This document shows, piece by piece, positions 1 to 9,649 of a DNA stretch of 12,500 nt; the stretch's first letter is position 1; each line of letters starts with the position of its first letter. A model generated the notes under the pieces. The model ran no database searches. It saw nothing but the letters and a program-made list of their open reading frames with translations, and had not been told where the DNA came from. The stretch comes from Chrysomallon squamiferum (taxonomy: Eukaryota > Mollusca > Gastropoda > Neomphalida > Peltospiridae). The stretch is taken from assembly GCA_012295275.1 (NCBI GenBank), contig CM022675.1, positions 5,589,452 to 5,601,951 on the forward strand. The letters are read 5' to 3'. Both the position numbers and the translations under genes were made by a program.

Positions 1-330
1 GATTATGAGAGCTTTCAAACACTGCACTGAAAGACGTACAAAACAAATTGCGACGTTAACTTATGTTTGATATTACTTGTTTCTGATTTCTATGGAGGAA
101 AAAAGAAATGTCCTGGGATAGATATTATCTCTGCATGTGTTAGGATGTGACACAAAGTTGTATTTTCAGGTGAATTAAGCATACACTAATCAAAAAAAGC
201 TTAGTTCTTAAATATGTCTGTCAACCAGTGATCTTTGTTATTACTTGATTTCTCTAAAGAAAGTAGCTTAATTTGTAAAAGTTCCAGTACCTGCATTATC
301 CAAGATATTTACTTAGAGATTTTTATTTTT
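1..330 (+). repeat. Degenerate direct duplication, copy 1
   Basis: Bases 1-59 match 933-991 with about four differences (shared core gagagctttcaaacactgca). The match resumes at 101-193 against 991-1082 (shared aaaagaaatg and related words) and again weakly at 290-330 against 1122-1160 (aagatattta). Copy 1 carries about 42 extra bases at 59-100. The left end may lie outside the window. No coding potential is seen in either copy. Confidence 0.8.
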
Positions 331-520
331 TTATTTATTAATATTATTTATAATTTTTTTTTTACAGTTTGCATGCCGTCGTCTTAAAATGGGTTTCATT
401 TTTAAACATCGCAGTAACGTTCTCTACCTGACTATTTTTTTTTCACTATTGAATTAATTTCAAACACTAAGTGAATTTCCTTTCAATGGCTGGTTTGTAA
501 TATACTTACCGTATATGTGT
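331..520. other. No gene seen: AT-rich sequence
   Basis: This is a poly-T-rich, AT-rich stretch with no convincing reading frame, splice-bounded exon or RNA structure. Confidence 0.5.
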
Positions 521-830
521 ATGTGTGTGTTTAGGTGTGTGTGCATTTTATGATTTGAATATTTTCTGTCTAATGTACGTCTGTTTCGACTCAGAACATA
601 AACAATATTCGGAAACACAAAGTCCAATCACGACCTCACAAAACTCAACTGGTGCCGCTGACGAGACACGAACGTACGAAGCAGTTTTGGTGTGTGTGTG
701 TGTCTGTGTGTCTGTGTGTGTGTGTATGTGTGTGTGTGTTTGTTTGTGTATACACACACACATATATATATATACACACGTATATATGGAGTAAAGCAAC
801 ACACACACACACACACACACACACAGAAGT
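517..830. repeat. TG/TA/CA microsatellite block
   Basis: Imperfect TG runs (517-545 and 689-750) are followed by TA/CA (751-785) and a clean CA run (800-826). The TG tract can pair with the downstream CA tract. The short open frames here are artefacts of the dinucleotide repeats. Confidence 0.9.
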
Positions 831-932
831 AAAAATGAAAGAAAAGAAGAAAAAGAAAGAAGACGTCTGATTTGACGCCTGACTGACCAATCATTGTGCA
901 GCTGCTTGAAAACTCCGAGCTCTTTCTGCACA

Positions 933-1160
933 GATTCTGAGAGCTTTCAAACACTGCACTGAAAGACTTTCGAAACAAATTGCGACGTTAAAAAGAAATG
1001 CCCTGAGATAGCAATTATCTTCGCGTTTGTTAAGGCGTGACACCAAGTTCTATTTTCAGTTGAATGGTGTATACACTATTGAGAATAAAATTTATTTCTT
1101 TAATATATATACGTTTCTGCAGCTGCATGATTGAAGATATTTATTTACATTTTTTTTAAC
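933..1160 (+). repeat. Degenerate direct duplication, copy 2
   Basis: Second copy of the element at 1-330, lacking 42 bases near 991 and shorter near its right end. The separation between copies is 932 bases at the start and 890 after the gap. Confidence 0.8.
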
Positions 1161-1260
1161 GTTCAGAATCGGGTCTAATATGTGAGAATGATTATCGTAA
1201 ACAATTTTAGCACACAGACATATATAAATAATATTTCTGCTTACCATCTTTTATTATTAT

Positions 1261-1600
1261 TATACACACACTCACACACACAAACACACGCACGCACACA
1301 CATATTCATATCTGCATTCATATCCACATCCATAGACACATACAGGCATACACACAGACACACACACACACACAAACAGACAGGTACTATATACGTATGT
1401 GTCAGAATCTTGTACAAACTAATCTCTCCATATTGTTTATCTAATTTCTGAGAAATATATATTTATCTATACCTCTGTCTATCTGTTTGTCTCTCTATCT
1501 GTCTATGTATCTATCTGTCTATATATTTATCTATCCAGCTATTTATGATATATTTATCTATATATCTATCTGTCTGTCTGTCTGTCTGTTTATCTATATC
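1261..1600. repeat. CA-rich and TATC/TGTC microsatellites
   Basis: Imperfect CA repeats span 1261-1385. TATC/TGTC tetranucleotides interspersed with TTTA run from about 1450 to 1600, including a clean TGTC run near 1568-1588. No gene is seen. From 1600 to 1895 the sequence is unremarkable. Confidence 0.85.
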
Positions 1601-1929
1601 TCCCTGTATTCCACTGAATCGTCTATTTATTTATCTTAATTTTACTTTTGTCCACTGATATAAAATCAAGTCTTGTACCCATATGAATCCTTATCTCGTT
1701 CACTCTGTTTGTGATGAAACAATTTTCATGCACGGTCTAGATAATAATGTAGATCTCCTAACAAGAGTCATACTTATATATAATTATACTGAAGCAGCCG
1801 AGGATTTACCAATGTATATTTATGTCTTGTTTATCATGTTTATTTCTGAATCGTGAGCAAAAGGAAAAAGAAAAACATAGAATGAACTAGAATTGGTTGG
1901 AAATGATTCGCCTTTTCAATAATGAAATT

Positions 1930-2100
1930 ATGCATTTATTTATTTATTCATTCATCTATTTATTTAATTATTTATTTATTCATTCATTCATTCATTCATC
2001 CTACTGCATCGTATTTTTATGTTATTTTTCTATTTTATTTAATCACTTTGTTTTTCCAATATTATTATTATTATTATTTTTTATTATTATTTTTTTTAAA
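1930..2100. repeat. TTTA/TTCA and ATT simple repeats
   Basis: TTTA and TTCA tetranucleotides occupy 1933-2000 and ATT trinucleotides 2060-2095. The open frames across them are low-complexity Phe/Ile/Leu/Tyr strings, not genes. Confidence 0.85.
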
Positions 2101-2238
2101 AATTTTAAGGATTATTGTTGCTGAAACTTTTCACATGAAAATTTAAAAGGATTTTGAAAAAACATATTAAGAAACGAGAGACTGATTTGACATCTCTCTG
2201 GCAAAGATCACAAAGCTGTACAAATAACGTGTAATACG

Positions 2239-2436
2239 TCTAGACTATTACTCCGCTCTCACAACTACAGTTATTGTTTTCTTTCACTTGTCAAACATAA
2301 AACACGCTAAATACATCATTGCTCATCTAGACTATTACTACTCTCTCACAACTACAGTTATTGTTTTCCTTCACTTGTCATAAAACACGCTTAACACATC
2401 ATTGCTCATCTAGACTATTACTACTCTCTCACAACA
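2239..2436 (+). repeat. Minisatellite, 83-87 bp unit, 2.3 copies
   Basis: Units begin with tctagactattact at 2239, 2326 and 2409. Copy 1 is 87 bases and copy 2 is 83, the difference lying mainly in the cacttgtcaaacataaaa segment. The third copy breaks off after ctctcacaac. The units are close to identical apart from a few substitutions, so the duplication looks recent compared with other repeats here. Confidence 0.9.
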
Positions 2437-2504
2437 TCAACTAACAGACGTTTAGGTGTGTCTCATTGCTTTTAACCTTAAAGGTAGCCCACAAAAAATG
2501 TCTC

Positions 2505-2529
2505 ATACATACATACATACATACATACA

Positions 2530-2563
<34 letters not shown>

Positions 2564-2790
2564 CATATATACCTCTAATGCTTATGTACTATTTGATTTT
2601 ATTATGAGTGTAAATTGGTGTCACTACATACAGTGCTATGTCCCTGGTCTGATATAACGTTAGTTACATAATACCTTAAACTAATGTACATGTATATCAT
2701 AATAGTAGTAGTTGTAGTAATAATATTAATAACATTGAAGATAATTTTTACCATTGAAGTATACTACTACTACTACTACTACTAGCACTA
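2505..2790. repeat. CATA and ACT microsatellites
   Basis: A clean CATA tract runs from 2505 to about 2557, and an ACT tract from 2762 to about 2784 with nearby TAG/TAA-type triplets (2700-2735). No gene is seen between them. Confidence 0.9.
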
Positions 2791-3039
2791 TTATTGTTAT
2801 TATTATAAGAGTACAGCTACCATTAATACTATTAGTTCAATCAGATAGTCTTAAAATGTCATTATACGACGTTTCAGAAATTAGTAACTTTATAATATGA
2901 GAATGAGACCTGTAGCCAAAAAGAAACATATATAACAAGTTATATATTTTTATAAATCTGATTCTAGGGGAAAAAATCAGAGGAAAAAAGTCACACTTTT
3001 TTATTAAAATTAAGAAATATATTAGAAATGAAAGATAGA

Positions 3040-3180
3040 TGAAACACATGTTCTTTGATTTTAATGTTGGTGGTTTAGGTGGATGTTCCACCCAATACCA
3101 TGATGAAATTCTGCCACAATCGCAAATTGCAGTCCTCAAGGTTCTCTCTGTAAGTCTGTTATCATTAAATCTCGACAATT
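3040..3180 (-). other. Complex island with minus-strand open frame, possible mobile-element remnant
   Basis: This stretch has a more balanced composition than its surroundings. It is open on the minus strand, reading N-D-N-R-L-T-E-R-T-L-R-T then A-I-C-D-C-G-R-I-S-S-W-Y-W-V-E-H-P-P-K-P-P. Continuing downstream on that strand the translation becomes Phe/Ile/Lys-rich and gene-like character is lost. It contains a 6 bp stem (ggtgga/tccacc, 3078-3092). The family is not recognised; a decayed transposon fragment is the favoured guess. Confidence 0.25.
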
Positions 3181-3390
3181 ACAACTAGATTTTTTGACGC
3201 ATTTCCACTACAACTTTGTTTTGCAAGTTGCATGTTTGGTATACATGAACCCCTCATAACATATTTTGTTACCACCCTTATTGCTATGAATAACTTCCAT
3301 ATTGAACGTATTTCTGATACTAGAGCAAGCTGGAGAATATATAGTGAAACACATTTTAATCCTGGACATTTTATAAATCGTTTACAACAG

Positions 3391-3590
3391 GAAGCCCTTA
3401 GTTTAAATCTATACTAATCAATAAGCTAAACGCAAGCTAGACCCAATATGAAGCCCCTTTCTTTAATCTGGCCTGATCAGTAAGCTTAAGAATTACCCCA
3501 TGCTTACTATGATGCCACATTTAATTCTCTACAAACCTATATATTTTGTGACTTTATTCTGTGACTTTTTTCCTGTGACGTTTTTTCAGT
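3391..3590 (+). repeat. 59 bp tandem dimer and a 13-14 bp trimer
   Basis: Two diverged copies of a 59 bp unit start with gaagccc at 3391 and 3450 and share aatc…taagct landmarks. Just downstream, tgtgac plus a T-rich tail recurs at 3547, 3560 and 3574. The open frame 3232-3417 that runs into the first unit has no recognisable domain and is not called as a gene. Confidence 0.6.
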
Positions 3591-3599
3591 CACCGTAAA

Positions 3600-4250
3600 T
3601 TTTGATGTCGAAGATCGATATTTGTTTTCGTACCCTTTTTTAAATGTAATTTTATTTTTTAGTTATAATTATTATATTTTTAATGTGCGATGGAAGTTAT
3701 TTATAATACTGTTTCGCTTTCCTAAGCCATTCACATCAAAACGTATGCACGTGTAAAAAACAAAGATATAAAGTGCAGATAATGGAAAATCAATGTGCCA
3801 CTTTTGTTAATGTTAACTACGGTGTCGAAAGTAAATAAAGTGTGTATGTGTGTGTATGTGTGTATGTTTCTTTTGATTGTTTGTTTTGTTTTTATTACTT
3901 TGAGAGGACACTAGAAGCCAAATCTGAGGCGTTACATATGCAGATTTATTAGTATTATTATTATTATTATTATTACATATTAAAAAGAAATATTAATAGT
4001 CATTATGAACTCAAAAATATAGAAATAAGTTACACAGACAGATCGGCTGGAAGCTAAAAGGAGAGAAAAAGTACATTAAGACTTACAAAATATTAGTCAA
4101 GTAATATATAGCAAATACAAAAAACTAATTAACTATTTAAAATTATACGGAATTATTATTTAATTTTACACACACACACACACACACACAGATACACACA
4201 CATATATATGCTCTATATGAACACATATACAATTGCTTTCTGTTGCAATA
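3600..4250. repeat. No gene seen: outlying array unit and TG, TTA, CA tracts
   Basis: An outlying copy of the diverged array unit lies at about 3720-3835. It is followed by TG (3840-3868), TTA (3951-3975) and CA (4167-4202) tracts. Nothing else is visible. Confidence 0.6.
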
Positions 4251-4298
4251 CTTAAAAGCAGAGATTCATTGGACAAGATGGTTTCTTTGTCCTTACCA

Positions 4299-4408
4299 TA
4301 TAAATACAGCGAAACACATCGTGACATGCAGATTTATGTTTTATTCTAAACACATCGAACTGTGTGAGTGAGGACAAAGCTTCTTTTCTGAGTGTCACAA
4401 GAAACAAG
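4299..4408 (+). promoter_or_regulatory. Speculative TATA box and non-coding first exon
   Basis: TATAAATA at 4299-4306 is followed by about 100 bases of mixed composition with no long reading frame, ending at a good donor, ACAAG|gtaggc (4408/4409). This arrangement could be a non-coding first exon splicing to the acceptor at 8829. Nothing but spacing and splice consensus supports it. The surrounding 4250-4650 has no coding signature. Confidence 0.15.
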
Positions 4409-4662
4409 GTAGGCTCGCGTTAGCTTACTTCAGTGAGTACGTTTGTACGGACGTTTTGTACATTTGAATGCAATTGACTTCAGTAAATGCAGATGTATAC
4501 ATTTTCCCTGTAACATAAATGTATCAGCAGTTTTTGTAGTACTTGAGTTCTTAATTGTTACTTATGTTGTGGATGTTGTTGTTGCAGCTACTGCTGTTGT
4601 ATAAACCTCGACGTTAAATTAACACGCGTCGATGTTATAAAATATTACATTATATTATATTA

Positions 4663-4665
4663 GAT

Positions 4666-4700
<35 letters not shown>

Positions 4701-4869
4701 TTTTTGTATTTATTTATTTTATTACTGTTATTTATTTCCACAGATTGAACTTAGTAATAGCATTCGGATAAAGCGCAGTTATTTTAGTATTATTTTTATA
4801 ATAATTATTTTTTATCTATTTAATATTTTATTATTTATTTATTTATTTATTTGTTTGTTTGTCTGTCTG

Positions 4870-4945
<76 letters not shown>

Positions 4946-4985
4946 ACTATCTGTCTATCTATTTCTTTCTTTCTTTATTTTAATT
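4663..4985. repeat. TTTA and ATCT microsatellites
   Basis: A TTTA tract spans 4663-4723. A second short TTTA run (about 4829-4852) passes through GTTT and GTCT into a long nearly perfect ATCT tract (4871-4945) and then TTTC. The graded change of unit suggests stepwise mutation of one parental repeat. The reading frame across it is a Tyr/Leu/Ser/Ile string, not a gene. Confidence 0.95.
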
Positions 4986-5219
4986 TATTTTATTTTATAG
5001 TTAAAGTGTCCCAACGGAGATATTATTTTAAGTTATGCTTAACTTGATTTCTGCTATCTTGTCTTAAACTAAAGAGTACAGTTTATATGTATATAAACAC
5101 ATGAATATAACAATACATATGTTCATCTTATCTAAATTAGATGTTATTCTTCTTGTTGATATGTTGGCTATAAACACCGTTGCCGTTGCTTTTCGAAATG
5201 TACCAATGGTGTTAAAAAT

Positions 5220-6600
5220 ATATTAATTGCAGCTAATTGAAAATCAAAGCACTGTATATTGCACAGTAACTCCCGGTTTTGTTAAAGTTAACTGATGTAT
5301 GTATCTATGAATAATTATTTTTTCACTTCTTTTAAGTCATTTCTCTATTTTCTTATTCTTTGTCACCTTTCATTTTTGCTTTATTTTTTTCATTATTGTC
5401 ATATATAGTCTTAATATCGAAAAGTGTCCGATATATTTACACATACATACATACATACATATGTCTTCTCCCAGTTTGACTGTCGGAAATTTCAGTAATT
5501 AACTGTTTAGCAGCACTACCATAAAAGCAGTACATATATGTATATATGTTTGTATAATTACCTTTCTCTTTAATTAATCCTTTGTTTTCCTCATGTCGCG
5601 TCCTAATATCGAATCATACCAGTGACTTAATGTGTTTGTGTGCGTGTGTGTGTGAGTGTGTGTGTACGATTGTGTGTATGTGTGTGTGTGTTTCTGTTAA
5701 GAACAGTTATTTGAAGATCAATGTACTGTATATTAGAGTGTAACTCCAGTTTGTGTTCATTCTGAATGATGTTGTCGAAAGTAAACAGAAGAAGTATTTA
5801 ACTTTAAATACCTACCACTTGGCATTATTAACTTATGATTAACAGTACCATGAAATATATTACTATATATACAATTGTGGTTACCCTCTTTTAAGCCATT
5901 CTCAGACATCTAAAAGTATCACTGATAATTAATGAATATTAAGTGCAGTTGAATGAAAATTCCAGTATTGTTACTGTTAACTGAGATATGTATATGTAAA
6001 TGTATATGTATGTGTGTGTGTAGGTGCGTGTGTGTGACTCCCAGTTTTGTTAATGGTAACTGAAGTTTAGACAGTAAACGAACGTGTCCTATCATTCAAA
6101 ATGACTAAAATGTGTTATGTATGAGAGTATGCATATATGTATGCATGTCATCAGAATATTCTTTTTATTCTGAAATTATTCAAATAATTACACAAACAGA
6201 AAAAGCAAGGAAAAAGCAAACGGTGAAAACAATTAAAGTAAGTAACTAAAGTACTTTCACTCTCACTGACCATCACTGACTTACAAATAACAGTACTGCT
6301 AAAAGTCTTTTTTAACTTTGAAGTCTAACATTTGTATGACTAACTTGTTAGCAACAGTACGATGAAAGCAATTCATATATATGTGTATATGTATATTCTT
6401 GTTTCTCTTCTTTTAAAAGATATATATATATATATGTATTCAGATCATTCAAAATCAATACACTTTGTTTTGCTCCGTCGTCCTCACAGATGTTAACTGA
6501 AGTGTGGACAGCAAAGAAGGTGTTCTGTCTTTTTTAAGATGTAAAATTTGTATTACTCTGTAATGAGCAACAGTGCCATAAAAAGACAATGCATGTGCAT
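5220..6600 (+). repeat. Diverged tandem array, 0.3-0.5 kb unit
   Basis: The same ordered words recur: a tgaaaatcaatgtactgtat-like word (5239, 5711, 5952, 6448); a gtaactcc…gttttgtta…gttaactga word (5265, 5739, about 5968, 6036, 6490); a gtcgaaagtaaac-like word (5773, about 6070, 6508); and an aacagtaccatgaaa-like word (5511, 5841, 6289, 6352, 6569). Each is followed by a variable TA/TG-rich segment. Spacing between corresponding words is roughly 300-480 bases. One more unit lies at about 3720-3835. No coding capacity is conserved between units. Confidence 0.65.
5431..6060. repeat. CATA and TG microsatellites within the array
   Basis: A short CATA run (5441-5460) and TG-rich runs (5633-5693 and 5992-6036) sit at similar places within the array units. 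They appear to be expansions of a TG/TA-rich segment of the unit. Confidence 0.8.
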
Positions 6601-6619
6601 GAATGTATGTGCGCATGCA

Positions 6620-7320
6620 TGTATCTGTGTGTATACATGTTTCTATCTATTGTTTTAATTTTGTCACTGAACATTTAGGAATCCTTCTTCATAACTACCG
6701 TCATGAATGTGTAATGTTTATCATAATGTAATTAACTCTATTTTCACGAAATGTTTAAATTCATTTCCTCGTGTTCATTTGAACGAGTAAAACTGAGCAT
6801 GACTAACATGGAGTAAACATCTCAAAACATAACTTTCTGTTTAATTTAACCTTTGTCAGTATTCCAGTTATTATTAATAGTATTATCATCATCATCATCA
6901 TTATCATTATTGCTGTTGTTTCTTCTAGATACGACAGTAAACACATACACATACACATAAACAACAACAACAACAATAATAATAATAATAATAGTAAATT
7001 TTGCTTTTGAGTAAAATACTAATACTACTAATAATAATGATAATAATACAATAATAATAATAATTTTATTTCCTTATGAATAAATAAATAAATAAATAAA
7101 TAAATTTAATTCTGACTGTGTAGATTTCATATTGTTTTGTCTAATTAATTAAACATGTTTTTAGAAGGAATGAGAATACTGTATTTTGTAGAAGATGTTG
7201 ATATCTTTCTCGTATTGGCTGAGTCACAAAAACAAATTACATTAACTTTCCTTTTTTTCCAATATTTTTCTCTCTACATAACCAACCTACTGATTGTTTG
7301 ATCCGGTGAAAGTGTAGTTG
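6620..7320. repeat. No gene seen: ATC, CAA/TAA and AAAT simple repeats
   Basis: 6620-6880 is unremarkable. ATC (6884-6903), CAA then TAA (6960-6992), TAA (7020-7062) and AAAT (7079-7106) follow. 7110-7320 shows nothing further. Confidence 0.8.
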
Positions 7321-7325
7321 TTTTT

Positions 7326-7600
7326 GCTGCAACTACTACTACTGCTACTATACATGTTAAAGCCAGGACTACTACAATTTCTCTGCTACTACTGCTACTA
7401 CTACTATAATGTATACTGATATTGCTGCTATTACTAGTGTTACTACTGATTATAATAAAAGTAATAAGATCAATAATAATACTTCAGTTGCTGCTGCTGC
7501 AACTACCCTCAAAACTGCGATTCCTGCTGCTACCATTACTACTACAACCACTGCCTTTATTGATACTACTACTGATACTACCAGTAATACTCAAAATATA
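7326..7600. repeat. Degenerate ACT/GCT trinucleotide region
   Basis: Imperfect ACT and GCT triplets dominate, leaving two overlapping open frames on the + strand (Thr/Ala/Ile-rich and Leu-rich). No start context, splice signals or domain support a gene; the open frames come from the three-base periodicity. Confidence 0.75.
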
Positions 7601-7625
7601 TTGATCAACTTATCCAGAATATTAT

Positions 7626-8430
7626 AGATCTGTTACATTAATTAGTGGAAAACTATTTACAGCTGTGTTCATTAATACACTAAAGTTTCATCGTGAAATA
7701 AATGATATATCATCCGAAGTTGAAGCAGAAAGTATTAGTGAAATGAAATGAAATGAAAAAAATTAACGTGCTAATCAGAGCTAGCTGTTGTGAAGCACGT
7801 TATTAGTGTACAAAGAGCCAAGTTTTAATTTCGTATGAACTACGTGCTGGGAGTAAAACAAAGTTCAGTTGAGATGGGACACACACAGCTCATCAGTCAA
7901 CTCTGAAAGTGATGTGTGATATTCTGAAGTATTTTTTATTACGAGGTAATTTTCTGCCACACTGTTTCCTACAATAACATTTCCTGAGCCAAAACTGAAT
8001 TAGTCTAAATTCTGTGTGAGTGATCAGCATATATTATGACAAAATTTAAAAAAAAATCCGAATCGATGCATCATTTCACGTTATGTTCTTCTTTGAGTGA
8101 GTGTTACTCTAAATGTATAGGGTTACACAATGCATATCTATATCGTAGTTTCTGCTTTCTTTAGAAAAGAAAAAAATAACAAAGAATAAGTAAGTAAGTA
8201 AGTAAGTAAGTAAATAAATCAAACACTTCATTTGGGAGGAGATACTGTTTTTGAATTTCAGACGTACATTGTCATGTTGAAAATTACTCTCACTCAGTCT
8301 ATTGACTCCCTTCAAAAACAGGAACCGTTGTCTTTCAATTACTTTGTTATCTGTTATTGCAATATCTGAAAATTATCTCATTAACGAAAAACAATATCTG
8401 TTGAAAAAAGAACTATTAAAATATGTAATG
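7626..8430. other. No gene seen: mostly non-repetitive sequence
   Basis: Few simple repeats occur apart from AAATG (7740-7756) and an AAGT run (8187-8212). A 9 bp inverted repeat, taacgtgct/agcacgtta, lies at 7764-7772 and 7794-7802. No coding exon was recognised. Confidence 0.5.
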
Positions 8431-8439
8431 ATGACATGA

Positions 8440-8622
8440 GTGGAATGTCAGACAACTATAACTAACCAGTTACTTGGTCACTACAGCAATTTAGTCAACA
8501 CTCACAAAACGGCTCCAGTAAGAAACCAGGTTTCCAGTCTGACATCAAAACTACTTCAGATCACATCAGACTGGAAAATTAGATATTTGACAATGCAGGA
8601 ACGTGCAAACATCATATTGTGA
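8440..8622 (+). other. Open 183-base stretch with a perfect 12 bp inverted repeat
   Basis: A 60-codon frame runs from an ATG to a TGA in sequence less AT-rich than its flanks. It has no recognisable domain and does not look like a signal peptide or ZP exon. Within it tttccagtctga (8531-8542) and tcagactggaaa (8566-8577) form a perfect stem with a 23-base loop. This could be a decayed mobile element or a structured transcript. The frame itself may be chance. Confidence 0.3.
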
Positions 8623-8723
8623 AAATTAAACTATCAGTTCTTTATAAATGAACAAACCATATGGGATTTTCTTTGTTTTTAGAATTATATTTTTATGTAC
8701 ACGCAAACATACATACAAATAGA

Positions 8724-8829
8724 TATATAAACCATTTCTCAGATTTCTTCTTTCCCGTTTTTCTTTTCTTTCTTTCTTATTTATTTATTTATTTACTTAT
8801 TTATCTACTTATTTATTTGACTTTTTCAG
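8724..8829 (+). promoter_or_regulatory. Candidate TATA box and leader just upstream of the ZP gene
   Basis: TATATAAA lies at 8724-8731, about 110 bases before the start codon, so transcription could begin near 8755. The leader would then include the TTTA tract at 8779-8818. In an AT-rich genome such a match is weak. The competing reading is that the tttttcag at 8822-8829 is a 3' splice site, placing the promoter further upstream (see 4299). Confidence 0.2.
8766..8818. repeat. TTTC/TTTA tract before exon 1
   Basis: TTTC grades into TTTA, TTTATC and TTTACT units and ends just before the possible acceptor at 8829. It could act as an extended pyrimidine/T-rich tract, or be transcribed in the leader. 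Confidence 0.85.
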
Positions 8830-8841
8830 TACAAAGTAAAT

Positions 8842-8893
8842 ATGTGGATATCATTCGTATACCTGATACTTCTAAGCTGTTACATCACACAAG
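8842..8893 (+). CDS. ZP gene exon 1: start codon and signal peptide
   Basis: The exon encodes MWISFVYLILLSCYITQ and the first base of a Gly codon. The hydrophobic core (FVYLILL) with a polar end is a typical secretory signal peptide. The donor is CAAG|gtaact, leaving phase 1, which joins to exon 2 as G|GT. The ATG is chosen because it opens directly on the hydrophobic core and stays open to a good donor. An AG preceded by a pyrimidine run sits at 8828-8829, so this exon may really begin at 8830 with a 12-base leader, implying an upstream non-coding exon. No strong acidic or basic n-region is visible. Confidence 0.75.
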
Positions 8894-9594
8894 GTAACTT
8901 TTTTCTACGATTTTTGTTTTCAGTCAAGTAACTAGGAATTAAAAACAAATAATTCAGCTGTTGAAATATGACTTAGAAATAGGATATTTAAATAATGATT
9001 ATTTTTTTCTTTCTCAAATAACTAAATGACATACATATTGACATTAGCCTTGATGAAAGTAAAATTAATTAATTTATTCATTCATTCATTCACTTTTGTT
9101 TTAAATTAATTGCATCACGATATAAATTATATGTGTTTAGTGCAGTTTTTTGTAGTGGAATTTCGCGTTTCTTAAAATGTAGCTGTATAAAGGTGATGAG
9201 CACTTCGACTGCACCATCTTCTTCTTCTTCTTCTTATTGTTATTATTATAGTTATTGTTATTATTATTATTATTATTAATACATTTATACGTTTTTAGTT
9301 TACAATTTTCAAGCCTGACCTGTAATATAACTATGTCGCTAGAAATCATGGCATTGATTTTCTTTGTTTTATTTATTTATTTATTTTTTAGAAAATGAAA
9401 TTTGGATTGAGAATGTTAAAAAGTTTCAGAATCACAAATGTGAAATTTTTGTTTTAAGGTTTGCCTGATGGAACAAGCTGTCAACCTGATTCATATGGTG
9501 AACAATGTGAAAACAAAACATGTGAGGTATTTACTTGTTTCATAGTAAGACAACAACATCAACAAAAACAATAACCACAACGGCAACCACGACA

Positions 9595-9649
<55 letters not shown>

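Noticed and set aside
525-978. Several overlapping open frames on both strands
   Set aside because: They consist of Cys-Val, Thr-His and Tyr-Ile strings encoded by TG/CA/TA repeats, with no domain or splice context.
3232-3417. 61-codon open frame on the + strand
   Set aside because: No recognised domain or splice signals, and it ends inside the first unit of a tandem dimer; likely chance.
7409-7627. Thr-rich and Leu-rich open frames
   Set aside because: They follow from ACT/GCT triplet repeats; two frames are open at once and neither has a gene-like start or end.
8661-8841. Longer open frame starting at 8661 and overlapping exon 1
   Set aside because: It is in a different frame from the signal peptide and translates the TTTA tract.
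9137-9349. Asn/Lys-rich minus-strand frame, and Leu-rich minus-strand frame at 9491-9673
   Set aside because: Antisense translations of the TTA, CTT and AAT tracts in the ZP gene introns.
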